Positions 33,337 to 47,200 of a stretch of DNA of 64,000 nucleotides are shown here, piece after piece. The translations under genes were made by a program, and so were the position numbers. The DNA is from Blasia pusilla (taxonomy: Eukaryota > Marchantiophyta > Marchantiopsida > Blasiales): assembly GCA_050084515.1 (NCBI GenBank), contig CM114273.1, positions 26,536,001 through 26,600,000 on the forward strand, in the 5' to 3' direction. Below the pieces are notes generated by a model that was given only the letters and a program-made list of their open reading frames with translations, was not told the DNA's origin and did not search any database. Position 1 is the stretch's first letter. Every line of letters begins with the position of its first letter.

Positions 33337-36300
33337 GACAACAACTCTATGCCTCGTTGTTGTATTTGTTCACAAAACTCTTGTGAGCAAATACAAAAGT
33401 GCCTCGAATGCACTTTTGCAATCCCAAGTAAGAAGCTTGGTAAGTGTTCAGTTCTGCAATAAAACTTGGTAAGTGTTGTGCGTGCCTTGGGATGTTGTCA
33501 CTTGCTACCAACTTGAGCTTGAGCCCGTTCTCACCATAAAAAAATCAGGTAAGCATGTGCAGGTGTTGTGAACAATTATAACCTTTTTGCTACCAAAGTG
33601 AAGGGTGGATGTTGGGTGTTTATTTCTGGAATTCTGATTTAGTTGCTCGTAGATTATGGAGTTTAGTATTCTTGTGCGATGATCATGTGAATCCCTCCTT
33701 AGTCTTTGTTGTTTGTGTCCACACCTATTTGATGCAGTTGAATTTCATGTTAGGTCTAGGATTTAGCAACAACTATAATAGATAACCACTAGGTGTAGTG
33801 AAGTTTGATGCTTAATAGTAGGAGAGTGGGAATGGCCAATATTTTGTAAGTGCTTTGGTCATTGCAAATGTTGTAGTTTGGCCAAGGTGTAAACCAAGTT
33901 GTCACTAGGATAGCATGTATACACGTTTTTAGATAATATGTAGTATTGTGTGCATACACATTGACTATTCAAAAGCACAAGAACTTATTCAAAATAGTAA
34001 TTTCTTCAATTTGGTTCCAAATGAGCCAAAAAAAAGGAGAAATTTGCTCAAGTTATCCTTAACCTCAACATGTCATCCTCGATCTCTTTAGAATATTGTT
34101 TGATCTCCTTAAAAGTGCCCTATGTATATTCCTTGATCCATTGTAAAAAATATGAGAATAGTAGTAGATGTGAAGATAATCCAACCATACAAATGAGCTG
34201 GAAACGTTTAGTATGCTCACCAATCTGTGGAGGACAAGATGAACCAACATATCTACCATTGTTTATAGGAAGCTTAGGAATTCACAAAGTTTGTATATTA
34301 TTATGCATTTCTTTCTACCAATCCATTACTAATGCACAATAAGTACTATTTACTAGATTGCATATTCATATGTGCCTGTACAGTCCTATGCTTAAGTTTT
34401 TTGAATGTAAGTTAACCAAGATGCATGTGCCTACCTTCTTTATAAGTGCCTAATGGAGTTGCTTTATATTGTTAGAATGTTGTTTACTATTAAATTATAC
34501 TTATTGTTCAAATTGTGACTTCGGTTTGATTGATGGAAGTTAGTCATTTGCTACATGCATTGGATAAGCACCGTCTCTTAAGAAAAACTAAGCATGTCAC
34601 ATCATCTATTACACAAGACATGCCAATATGATTGACCAAAGGATTTGTAGAGTCGTATAACTCAAATGTCGACTATACTACTCATGCTATGTGTTTCCAT
34701 GTCATTGGATAAAACATGAACCATGTTTTTTAAAATAGAATTATAAATGATCACGATACTCCTTAATCGTGACTCCAACCACATATGTGGCTATAACTAT
34801 GACTACCGGTTATTTTTTTTTAGTCCACATCTTTCGATGAGCTAGCATCCACATCATGTGATGATGTGGTATTCTGTTCATGTCATTTCGATGACATGGT
34901 AGTCATGGAGTATGACTCCTTGGTTTAGTCACAGATCAACAATTCAATATCCATATCAACAAACCCTTCTAGTCATAAGAGTTATGACCGGCATATGGAT
35001 TGATTTTTGTGTCTACATTAGTCATCAATCATTTCTAGTTGTGGAATGATATTAATGACTCTCATGAGTCATGATCATAAAACCATGATTTTCTTCTAGT
35101 GATTCCTTTTTTGAGAAAGAAATAGAAAACAAACCCTGTAGATCCGTCAACTTCTTCAAAAATCTTACAACAACTTACACAAGATTACAACTGCCTCCAA
35201 CTAGTCTCAAATGCACCTCCAACTCCTTGGATCACCTCAATGTGGCTAATTGAGCATGTTAGGGTCACATGCATATCCAATTCATTGAATCATGTAATGT
35301 GGCTTGTTGACGTTCTGAATCTGAAACTCCACCAAGGTATTTACCCACTTACCGTGGGCATGAGTTATCACACCTCACAAACCTCAAAAATTCCCCCTCA
35401 CCTTTTGTGGTATGTTGAGAGCTATCATCTAATGTTAGAGCTAAGGGAAAAGGTACCTCACTTTATGGTACCTTGAATAGCAGATGGGAAAATGTCACTC
35501 CACTAAATTAAGAAACCCCACTAAAATCCACCCCTCTTCCCCCACCTCATTTAAAATTATAAAATCTCATGCTTATGCTCACAACATATACCACTTATGA
35601 CAAGACTACTATCAAAAGTGAAATGCATCACTTCTCATAGATTTTTTTTCTTTCCCCCTGCTTCCCTTAGCCAGTATCTCCTCCGTGTTTGGTTAACAAT
35701 ATAGATTTACAAGATTGCTACCAACACACATGAAGGTCAACTTTGATGATACAAAATCATGTCTTCTTACCTTAATCACAAATGGCAAAATATCAACCTT
35801 GCATGTCTTCCATCAATTAAACTTTGCGAACCCTATTCTTTTGTAGAGCTATTCCTTTCCAAAAATTTTGCACCCCTATGATTGCGGTTAGGTCTTTATC
35901 TATTGATTATAATATCATCATTACAACTTTTTCATCTAAGTCTTAGCATATTGACAATTGTGCACTCAAACTTTCCCATCCCCTCGCTTCTGTGATCCAT
36001 GTTCACTTTGGTCTATTTTACATTCATGCGGTAAGGTTTCTATCAAACATCTACATTGGTTAGGAGACTTTGCTATAATTCTCTTTCTTGCGAGTTCAAG
36101 CTCTCTCGAGGTCTCAAGCCCATACATTCCATACATTGACTACTCTCTGATAGGTACAATATACATAGAGACTAATGTATATATGTATAAACCTTCTCAC
36201 ATGAATCTAAAATGGACCAAAGTAAACTTTCAATGTATTAGTGCGTCGGTAGTGTCTGTCTAGTGCATTGGGATCCAAATTAGCACCTTATATATTCATT

Positions 36301-38076
36301 TGTGCAGAGCAATCCTCATTTTTTCATATCTAGTTTGTTCATTCACGAACTAGGATCCATCTATACTTCACGTTCCACCATCATACACCGTGCCTTCATT
36401 GCCTCGGCACCATTTCGAAGAATGCTTTGGCTTCACTGTGGCTTTGAAATTTAATTCTTTGAAAAAAGTTCAAATGAAACCTAACGGTGCTCAATCTGGC
36501 ATAAGGATAAAAACCCCAATAAATAACAATGTCCATAGTTTACTTTTGCTTCACAAATATGTTACTCTTGTTGAATTTTTCCCCTTCTTTATGTTCCTCT
36601 CCCCTATTTCAAATTCCAATTAAATTTTTTTCGTGCGTAACCTACTAACCTTCTATTTTCTCTTCCCCTTCCCTATTCAAGATTGAATTAACTCATGTTC
36701 ATTCGTATAATGAAAAGAAATCATCCGAAAGAATAAAGTATAGAGCCCCTCCATTGTCAAACATTTAAGATTACCTTTTTCCATGCCTTTTCAAAAAAGG
36801 AACTTTATCTCCTCATCACATAATATTTTCAAACTAAAAAAATTTAAAGAAGAATTCATAAAGTTCAAAAAAATCATAAATTTTTCTCTTCCTCTCTTGT
36901 ATTGAAGCTAAACACCAAAGTAAAAATGTATTGTGAATTTTTTATTTGTTTAAATAACTTTACAATTCTTTCTTTTCTTTCTTTTGCTCTCTTCCTTTCT
37001 TTAAGGAAAAAACAATTTTTATGCTTAATTACTCATAAAATCTAGTACACTTGTAAATTTTATCAGTGTGGACTTATAGTATTATCCTTGATATGGAAGA
37101 TAGTAGACACAATATTTAATTTAGGATTTCCCCACACTAGTTCTTTGTCGCAATACGACATAACGCTTTGTCCAAGCCGCTCCCACCTCCTTTGCGCCTA
37201 TTCATCCTCAGGTTTTCTAACCCTTCTTAGTTAACCCTCACTGGGATTCTCCTTTGAAACAAAAATAAAAATCGTATGCCATCTTTGCTAATAGGAACTA
37301 CTCCATAGCAAAACAATTCCTCCACATGTGGTCGAATGTCCAAAACCTCAATTTTGCACAAGTGCTCCTCCTTCTACTTGACTAGACTTTCACCCCATGG
37401 CCTAACCCCTTAATTTCTTGTAATTCATGGAGGAGTAGGTGTAGGGCCGCCCCCTTACACCGCTTCTCCTCCGATGTACTCATGTTACCATGCATGCCTA
37501 CCAATAATTCTTATTATCCTGTGCCCAAAAAGAGTCAATTAGTTATAGCTGGTAAAGTACAAGTGTTGCTGAGAAGGATGGCACCAGCTATAATTATAAT
37601 ATAGACTAGTCGAAATCATGGGATTAATCATGTTACACACAAAATCTATTTCTTGTCACCTTTGGATGGAAGAAATATTTTCTTGCTACCCATAAAATAG
37701 AAAATATTTTCTTGTGTCACATGTAAGAAAAAAATTTTTACAAATCAAAAAAAATCTCCAATAATAATTATTAATAATTTTAATATTTATATATGACCCA
37801 TTCACGTTATATGACCCATTCACGTGACAAAAATGATCTTTCATGTCAAATGGGCAGTAAAAAACTGCCCCATCTTCCAATTCCGTCCGTGCCGATTGCC
37901 GTGCGGCCCTCTGTCCGCCGTGGCGTCCCCACGGGCCTCACCCTTACTTTCAGCGCACCCCACCCACCTCCAAATTCCGGGGATGCTAGTAGGACGAGAT
38001 AGAATAGATTCAAGGGAAAATTAAATCTGCGTAAGTAGAGATTGTTCGCGATGTTTAAGAGCTTCTTTCAGATCTC
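33337..38076. other. Intergenic, no gene seen
   Basis: AT-rich with short low-complexity frames. The only recognised feature is a relic of the E1-family terminal repeats at about 33943-34135. The stretch 37860-38000 is more GC-rich but unassigned. Confidence 0.5.
33943..34135 (-). repeat. Relic of type I B and A repeats
   Basis: Plus-strand ATTGTGTGCATACACATTG resembles the B end, and is followed by a stretch close to the middle of A (for example GGTTCCAAATGAGCC, then TCATCCTC). The rest of both repeats is missing. Confidence 0.6.
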
Positions 38077-41000
38077 TCATTTGTCTTGAGGATTATTTCT
38101 CAAAAATCGCTGGAACCATTTGGCTGAAGTTTTCGGAAGACGGGCCATGGTTTCGCGGTCCACATGGTGTAGCCCAAAGCCCACAGTATATCCGGAGAAC
38201 CACTCGAAACAATCGATCAGTGACCACGCAAAATATCCTCGCACGTCAGATCCATTCCTGCATAATCAGCATCGTGCAACAATAAGAAATCTGTCAAGTA
38301 ATGTCGGAAATTTCTGAAACCTATAAACTTCACTAGATAGAATGGAGACGAGAAGAAAAACCTGATTTGAGGGCGGACGAAGAGATCAAGGCACGAGAGA
38401 CGTAGCGATAGAAGAAGCTGTTCCCACTTACTGAAGCCGGGGATCTGATTTGATTATCTGATCACAATTTACAGGACGTGGTAGTGTGTACCTCATCGCT
38501 GCAAGAAGGTGGCACAAGTGGTCGTGGTGGTATTGGACACGGAAGTCGTCCTCTAATTGCTCTTCCAAAGGAAGTGAAAGCGTTCCATATTTAATGTCAC
38601 TTACACCTGTGGGATTTACAAATTGGCAGCAGGTCATTACTGCGGAATTCTTTGGAAATCGTCTCCAGAATAAAACACTTATCTGCCAGCCAGTTACTAG
38701 CTTTGCTCTCCACATCGCCACGATGGATGTGTTGGTGACACTTGTGTGGCCCGTGAGATGCACGGGTTTAAATAACCTCCAAAAATTAACGGTCAAATTG
38801 TCTAGAGCCATCTTAAATTCTCTTCCAGTTATAGTGTCAAAAGGAGAGGAGTTTTCAAAGGCACTATCGGGCAACCTGACAATCTATATTAATGTCGGGT
38901 TGTAACAAAGTCTCGAAAACATGGAATCTAAATCGAGTTTGCTCACCATTCTCAGTAATGTATATGACGGGGTTGTTGTAATTCAATCGAACCCAGTCCA
39001 ACACTTTCTCCAAACCGGATGGGACGATATTTAGCCACTCCGAACCTGCCTGCAATTGCCAGGAGGAAACGATTCGTGGGGAGCATTTAACGCCGCGTAC
39101 GAAGAACTCTAAAGAACTTCGATTCTAGAACCTCTTAAACGAATTTGCGCTGAGCAGAAATTTCAAGATGGAGAAATACTGAGGGGAGTTTATACGGGCT
39201 CCAATCTCAGCACGGAGAAATGTACAAGACTAGTGCCAGAGTCTCGTCATAGAACTCTGTTGGCGTATCCTACATGAACCCTAGCGACTTCAAACCGAAT
39301 TTGAAATGACCACGGCGTTTGATGGCATTCAGTGAAAGAATCGACGCAGATAACCAAACTTATCTGAGTGCTTTGGAGGCACTTTTTAAAAACACGAAGA
39401 CGGGACTAATCACGCTGCACACAAATTAAAAATATTTTCTCGCTGCACGTAGTATGAGAAACATTTTCTTCTGCCATATTTTCTTACTTGCAAATCCATA
39501 AGCCCGCTCTCCAGGTCAGGTTTAGAATACTCTCCTCTTTTCTACAACACTTGGGAATTCACAGGTAGATCGATAGGACAATTGGATGGACAGCCGGAAA
39601 CTCAGTGGAGGATTTGGGACATACCTGTGGTCCTATTCGAACTCCATCGCGCGTTACTGCAAATGAATGACGTCGATTATGGTTTCAGAAATCAGGTCGG
39701 TAGTGGAAAAGATAGTCGTTGACTGGAGTATTTGTGGAGGTTTAGTGTCTAAAATGCATTTCAGAAGATCTGCAAAGCTAACATGCGGTTCGCAAGGACG
39801 GTCTTCCCAAAACTCCTACAGCTGTATTATTGAGACACGAAGGAATGAATACAAACCTCCGACATGAATGAGAGCGGAATCCGGAAACAGTAACGGGTCC
39901 TTTTCGAAGCTGGCGCTTGGCTGTGCCGTAACGTAGCTGCTCATGTAATAATTAACGCCTAGAAAGTCGAACGATTGCTTCACCAACGTTGATTCTTCTG
40001 CTGAAAATGTTGGCACAATCGAGCCCACAAGGTTGCGAACACGATAGGGGTAGTCACCATAGAAAATAGGATCCATGAACCTGCAGTTGCATACAGGACT
40101 CCGATCGAATTTCAATAGCGGATTCAAAGATTTCGAACAAAACTGGATTTTTTTTTCCGTGATCGCGGATCGATGCTGCCTTTCAGAAGCTTTGCAATTC
40201 TTACAAAATACCCCATCTTGTACAAGTTTCCCTTGATAGGACTGGGGAACGGACAGGCGCGTGATCGTGGTTAGAAGGCTAATTAAGAAAGACGACTGAG
40301 CTATGTTCAATCGTACAAGCATATACTTTGCAGCTAGGTACCTTCCACGGAAGGTTTCAACGCTCAAAGAGATTCGATTTACATATGTGATTGGATGTGC
40401 AATTTGATCACCCGGTCAAATGAAGATCAACTCACCAACCATATCTCAAGTCCATGGCTAACCGATGCGTTTCCAAATCCTCATCAGAATCTGTGAGAGC
40501 CTCAAACCATTGTATCTCCATGATCAGACCGATGATACCCTTTTGTTGAGCCTGTCAATGCAGTTTCACGAAACCATGGGACTAATGTTAGAGGAATCCG
40601 ACAAATTTGGGACAGTCTCATACTATTTGTCCCCCTCAGAATTGGAATTTCTAGCAGCGTAGACCTTCTGGGAGGGAAAAAGAACTTGGAAACTAACCTG
40701 GAATTTAGTCCGGTAGACTTGTACGGCAGCTGCGTGAGCCAAGATAATATGGTGACCGGTTAAGTACGTGTTTGTCAAATCGTTTCCAGGACTACAATTT
40801 CCAGATCGATCTTTACAACCGTAGTGCTTATCGGCAAACAACGTAGGCTCGTTGATGGTTCCCCAATACTTCACTCGATCTCCAAATAATGTGAAGCACG
40901 TCTCAGCAAAGTTCGCAAAGGCAGGCCTGGAAACAGGGAGGACGGTAAGCTATCGAGGTCGTAATAACTGGTGTCAAATTTACTCGTCTATAGGACTTCA

Positions 41001-43860
41001 CATGGTGGCAGCAGTAAACTTGTAGTCGCAACCTCAATTTTTGCGACTATGATGTATCTTTGGAAGTCCATTATTTGACAGGTAATTGCATGATACTATG
41101 CCTGTAACGAACATTTTCGATTTAGTTTGTGGAAGCATTCACTCACACGATTTCTGGGCTCATCCAGCCGCCAAAGGAGTCCATCAGTGCTTGTGGCAGG
41201 TCCCAGTGGTATATTGTTACCAGCGGCTTGATACCTTCAACATCAATCCAGACCAAGATGTCCAACATGTGGGCAGAGATACCATATAAACCCTTGAACA
41301 TTTTATTTGATGCTCCTACGACACATGGACCTGAGTACTACAGAGTGACCAACAGAAAGCTCTTGAACGCACTCGGGTTGAAGCATGACTACTTACCACG
41401 TTCTACGAGTCCATCGATGAGGCGATTGTAGTACTCCACCCCATCTTTGTTGACGGTTTGCATGCTTCCGTGGCCATCTGATCGATCGAAGCAGGAAAGA
41501 CAATCTCAGACGCTTAGATTCGTCGCTAAATCTGTAGACGATTACCTTACATGGTATCCAACGTCATGTTTGCATAGTGAAGGCCTAACGCTATTCTTCA
41601 AATTTCCACAGTTTGAGAACACGAGAAACAAAGAGAACATATGTTCGTGCTGTAAGTAGACAACGGAACATATGGCGCGCGCCAAAGAAGCGCGGGTTGC
41701 ATGCTTTCAAATTTTTGCGTCCCCACTAGATAATTTTTTCGATAGGATTTCAGCGTGTTCACGGATCGCAAATTTGAAACTCAATGACCATAGACCTGGA
41801 TTAAGAATTGTAGCTCCAGCACAGTTTAGTTAGCAGTAGAAAGAAAAACAAGCGCAAACCGGTAGTGTCTATTTTACTTGGAAATATACGACTCCATGCG
41901 ATGGAGAAGCGATAACTGTCGAATCCTACGTTGGCAAGAAGCTTGATGTCTTCCTGCACAATTAGAATGTAATCGTCGGATATAGTCAATTATATACGAT
42001 TTGTGCCCAGACACGCTGCAATGGTGGGATTCAACCGTACTCCGGCCCGAAGATAAGGTAGATTATCCCCAACCTTGAATCGCAGTCCCAGGTAAATCTG
42101 AACTGTTACAAAGTTATAATTTCAGAACCGCTGACCCAGAATTTATTCTTTAACAATAATAAATCCAATACAGCAGTACTTTTATTGACTGCCTACTAAG
42201 GTAGTGACGAAACTCGAAATCCGAAATTCTCGAATATCAATGCGCTTGAGAGAATTCATAGACAGGAAGGAATGATCGATGAAGAACGCGAAGCCAAAGT
42301 GCGGGGCTAATTAGAAAAGCTCAGAGTATGTACTTTCGTTTCCAAAATGAATATACGATATACTGATACTCGAGGATAAAGATGCGAGGTATGTAGTCCT
42401 CACTCAAGCAGGGACGGAAAATTACCTTGTACAAATGGTAACTATCACAAGCAACGTCGCCACTGCTCGCATCTTCGACAAGTCCTGAATTTCAACATCC
42501 GGAGGCTTAGGCTTCAAGACTCATTCAAAATCTGTCGAGAGGAGTAGCTCTCTTCAAATCGATAACCCAGACACTTTTACAAGGTGTGCGCTAGTTTCAC
42601 GCAAACGAAGTCAACTTCAGGAAGAACATATATACCCGGAATGCGACGAGATTCAGTGTCCCACACAGTCACACCCCGCCCGGCTTCATTGACCGCTCCT
42701 TCGATCTACAATTCAAACCAACCACTGATTGATCAACATCAGTCAAGATTTGAAATCAAATATGGACAGTGTAGAAGAATGACGCACCGCTCCAACAAAA
42801 ATCCACAATCTCTCTACTTTCTAGTATCTGGTATGATCAAATGAACACATCCTTCTTTCCTGGAATGATTCCTGGAGCTCGCGTCGGTGGTCTCCGGTCT
42901 AGAATAAGCCTACTGCATCCAGATATAAGATCATTATCTTGTTCAACTTGACTGCCGTGGATGATTACATAATGTATTTGGGGGAATCAATTCAAAAGCA
43001 CCCCCGTTTAGCATCATATTAGATGACAGTCGTGACCTGGTAGCGACTGACAGAACTCCGATAAATCGCTGAAAGAGTCAGTGGTCTAGAACTTTCGGTT
43101 CACAAGAATATTATTAACCTATTGTCCGATTTACTGTGTAAACTCACAAGTGCATCCTTGAAGCATGTTGGGAGTCTCGATGCTGCTGAAACATGTGTAT
43201 TTTCCATTCACTAACAAGTTTTATGAGATGTTTCATGGCCATTGAAATATCGTTCAATGTACCTGGATTCCTGACGCAATAGTGGCTTCGAATTCAGAAT
43301 GTTCAGCGAATTCGAATACAATGACTATCTCAAATCGTACCGATGATTCTTCAAGTTATCGGTAGGAAATAATTTGAGTCTTATACCAATAATAATGACT
43401 CAAATTATTGATACGAGACTCGATAAGACTTCCACTTAACTTCAGCCGGCCAGAGCAATACAAGAAAGAAAGTATTTTACGAAAATAAAATGAAAGAAGT
43501 CGCAAATCAAACAAGCCAAGTTACCTTGGCCATGAAACCTAGAAGAGCCTCATTTGCTTCTCCATCTTTTGCAGGAGCAGTAATTTGCACCCCAACTCGC
43601 TCTTCTCCTACATCGCTATATGTCAGATGCAATTTCGCCGCTGCTGCTACTGGTTTCACATGTCATATATTGTCATATATTGATGATGAAGATATATCAC
43701 TTAGACAAACCTGGTAAGACGAAGTAGCGGCGCCGAAGATGAAGCCTGGAGGAAAGCTTCTCCGACAAATGTCGTGTACAGATGACTGCTTAGTGCACCC
43801 ATTTGAATCTTCCGGATGCTGCGCACACGGGTCCTCTGCAGCACATTCAGGAAGCAGCAT
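38077..43860 (-). CDS. Family 1 beta-glucosidase, 14 exons, one apparent frameshift
   Basis: Exons (minus): 43860-43711, 42705-42636, 42484-42426, 41953-41878, 41477-41397, 41234-41147, 40926-40698, 40551-40436, 40080-39857, 39656-39625, 39049-38947, 38875-38791, 38550-38492, 38257-38077. All introns are GT-AG. Phases agree except at exon 12, which is 85 nt where 86 is needed. The product would be about 517 residues, normal for GH1. Motifs: [44 protein letters not shown] (acid/base Glu, exon 7), ITENG (nucleophile Glu, exon 11), [16 protein letters not shown]. Small exons of 59, 76, 88, 116 and 32 nt fit the conserved plant GH1 pattern. The enzyme hydrolyses beta-glucosides, usually in apoplast, vacuole or ER. 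The start [11 protein letters not shown] gives a poor signal peptide; an upstream exon may exist. Confidence 0.88.
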
Positions 43861-46589
43861 GACGAGCCCAACCACAGTCTACTTCTAAAATCCCAGGTTC
43901 AGCAGCAGTGATCTTTGCAGTCAAGGTGCTGGCTGCCAAACCACATACCCATCCAGGAAAGCTACCCTAACGTCTCTCGCTGAGTATTCACTTTCTAGGC
44001 CTGACTCGGAGGAGTACTCGCGCTCTCGCACTTCATGTCAACTATTGAAGCATACCAAAATTTGCGTGCCCATCTCTTTCTGTCTCTCCTTTCTCTTCTT
44101 GATCTTGAAATGTCTATCCTTCCATTATCGTGTAGCAACAAACTCAGCCGGTCTCAATCCAGGAATTCTAAACCAACCATCTATAAATGCAGGCTCTGGT
44201 GACATTATTGAATGGCAGGTGGGCTGGCAGATGACCCCTGGATTACGAATACACTAAAGAGTTTCTAGTGGTACACATGGATTAAAGGCATATCGAAAAT
44301 ATTATAATCCACCTTCTACATCATTTCAATGATGAAGGTTATATGAGCAGCGCTAGCGGCCAATCGAAATCTTCCATCAACATCCACGAAAAGCCATGGG
44401 GTTATATGAGCAGCGCTAGCGGCCAATCGAAATCTTCCATCAACATCCACGAAAAGCCATGGAGTTTAGTCTGCGGTCCAGACTGGTATGGAAGTATCAA
44501 ATGTTCTAGATCGGATTGATAATGGTGTGATCCAAGTGCACGCGAAATATCCATTATTTTTCCCAAAATATTATTTAAAACCCTACTATTGGGACTTATA
44601 AATCAATTTTCCTTCCATTCCAAATGCCGGTTATTATTCAAGTAGATCTGAAAGGACATGTGAGCCATTTAGTAATGATTTTTGAATTTATACCATTTCG
44701 TGTTAGCATTTTTTTATTCATTTTTCATTTTCCTTATATTAAGATTTATTTTCTCCCGAAAAATTTAAATTTTCTTTAATTTTCTTTTCAATTCGGTAAG
44801 TAATTTAAATTTCTTCCGTGTTTTAATTTCCTCCCCATCAATATTAATAAAAAAAATGAAGGCCACATATTGCTTAATTTTCCTTCTAAACCAATTTAAT
44901 TTGAACTTTAAAATTTTTACTTTTTTTCTTGACCTGAATTTTTATACTCATAATTTTACATTTTAAACTAGAAGGAGATAGTGAAAATAAGTCAACCGTG
45001 GGAAACATCTAAAAATATTTCTATTCTTATCTAAATTTAACCTGATTCCTACTTATTAACTTTAAATTTTGAAATTTTCAAGTTAAATTTTAAAATAAAA
45101 AATAACATGAAAATGAAGGAGACATAAGAACCCGACAAAAAAATGTAGGGTGAAGTAGGGTAAAAATAAATAGATGTGTGGCTACCTATATGGGATTTGA
45201 AAACCCTTTCCTTTCTTCACGTTTAAATTTTTTCCTCCTCCTTTCTATATTTTCCTATTTTTTAACAAGTGACTTAACATATTTACACGTAATAGATGGT
45301 TTACAAGTGATGTGCCCTTTCATCTCTTAAACCCTTTCATTGTGCATAACTTGGGGAGTATATCAGTATCCGTGATTTTTTTTTGGGATGAATGTTATAG
45401 ATAACTAGAGGTGAACTATGTACGTCACACACAAGGACAGATAGATAAGGACTAGTATTAATTTTTTGCCCATGCGATGCCATGGATGACTTGGGGTGAG
45501 ATAAATGGTAATGAAAAAACTCACATATGAAAGATGATGGTGTGAAATTAGAGGACACTATGAATAAAGTTTAATCTTTAAAAAGATGACAAAAAATGAA
45601 AAAGATAGATTTTTTTATAATACATCTAAGTTGGCTGAAGAAAATTTTTCATATATTTTTATTTTTTAATTTTGAAAAAATAACTTGTCCCTTTTCCAAT
45701 CCCCGTCTTTCAATAAATAAAAGAAAATCACTTATTTTGACCTTTTTTTTTCACAAAAGAGGGATTAAATTTTTCCCCCAATCTAACTTGAAAGCTAAAA
45801 ATAACATAGAAATAATATGTCTTCCTTTATTCTGAAGAATAATTCTTGTCCCATTAGTGTCGTGTTATCCTTTTCATTTTTTCCCAAAAGAAAAATTAAT
45901 TTCCCCTAAAAAAAACTTTAAATTTTTTTTGCATGAACCTTGGAAAACTAATTATAAATTTTCAAAGAAGAAAAGATTAAAGAAGAAGAAAGAGACTCTA
46001 CAAGATTTCATCGAGAAAGATGTTTGAAATTGAATTAATTGTAATTAATTAATTCTTATTAAAACCTTACCCATTCTTGTTTTCTATTTAGTACAAGATA
46101 GAACTTAAAAAAGTTCATGAATTCATGGACAAATTTGATTGGGGTCTTCAAAATTTCTCAATTAGTAAAAAAAATTCAATCATTTTGATCCAAAGTTTAT
46201 CTCAAAATATTGTTAAAAAATCCTTCACAATTGAAGCTTGTAATTTGAATGATTACAAGCTTTAAATGACATACTTCTAAAATAGTAGAGGTTTTAGTTT
46301 TTTTAATGTTGAAATAATAATTCCAATTTAGAAAAGGAAAATTTATTAAATTGATGATGAAAAAAAACATAAACTTCTTTTTTAGACTTTTCTAAAAAAA
46401 AGTTTGAGGATGACACGTATGTATCGGGGATGTTCAGACGACCACACGTTTATAGAAAAATTGTAGAAACTCTGAATTTAAATAACGAAAAATTAAACAA
46501 TAATTGAGAAACTGACAAGCTTCACATTCATTCCTTAAGGGCGTTCACGAGAGCCTCTGACGCCCATAAGAAAGAAGATGCACTTCGAT
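43861..46589. other. Intergenic with a 63-bp tandem duplication
   Basis: Beta-glucosidase 5' flank followed by AT-rich DNA. A perfect 63-bp tandem duplication lies at 44337-44462. No gene is recognised. Confidence 0.5.
44337..44462. repeat. Perfect 63-bp tandem duplication
   Basis: Units 44337-44399 and 44400-44462 are identical by eye (starting GGTTATATGAGCAGCGCTAG). Identity suggests a recent event or an assembly artefact. Confidence 0.9.
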
Positions 46590-46597
46590 AAAAACAA

Positions 46598-47200
46598 GTG
46601 ATGGAAAAACCCATCGGAAGTACAAAAGAGGGGGACTCAAAGAGTCAAAACCTGAAGGCCACAACAAGACCAGAAAAGGAAAAAGGGGGCATTCCCCCCC
46701 CCCTAACGACAAAACTCACCAACAGCAGAGACAATATCAGCAACAACAAGAGAGCTATGACTACTACTAAGTGGGCCTCTAGCGCCGGCGTCTCCCACAG
46801 CCTGAGCCCGCCGCAAAATCCCATTAGCCTAGGCACGCTGCAACGCTATGGAGACCCGCGCCTACAATGTCTGAGAATCGCAGTAGCTAAGGACAACCCA
46901 TTTCTCGAGTGGAGATGATGGGCGCAGTCCTTAAGGAACGAGTCGAACCTCTCCCCCATAGCCCCATACATCTCTATGGCCAGGGGGATGAAGATGTGTC
47001 CCTCGTGTAGTCGACTGTAGATATGTGTCTTCTTCACCGCCGCCGCTCCTTGTAGCATTCGCCCTTGGGCCACCACTTGGGCTCGCACTGCCTCCCGCGT
47101 AGGATCTGTGACTACCACGTCCGCCACAATCACCTCATCCTCACGTGTCATGTAGAGATCAGAACGAATGTGGGAATCCCGCATGGGATTCCCACCTCAG
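46598..47200 (-). pseudogene. Retroelement C-terminal remnant, copy 2
   Basis: The longest of three copies. The minus strand reads SDLYMTREDEVIVADVVV, THIYSRLHEGHIFIPLAIEM, GERFDSFLKDCAHHL, then in a shifted frame VSIALQRA-stop-ANGILRRAQAVGD and PLSSSHSSLVVADIVSAVGE before a stop. I recall this tail (FIPLAxExYG, RFDSFL) from reverse-transcriptase elements of green plants, but cannot assign a clade. A hairpin GTGGGAATCCC/GGGATTCCCAC lies at 47170-47195. Confidence 0.5.
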
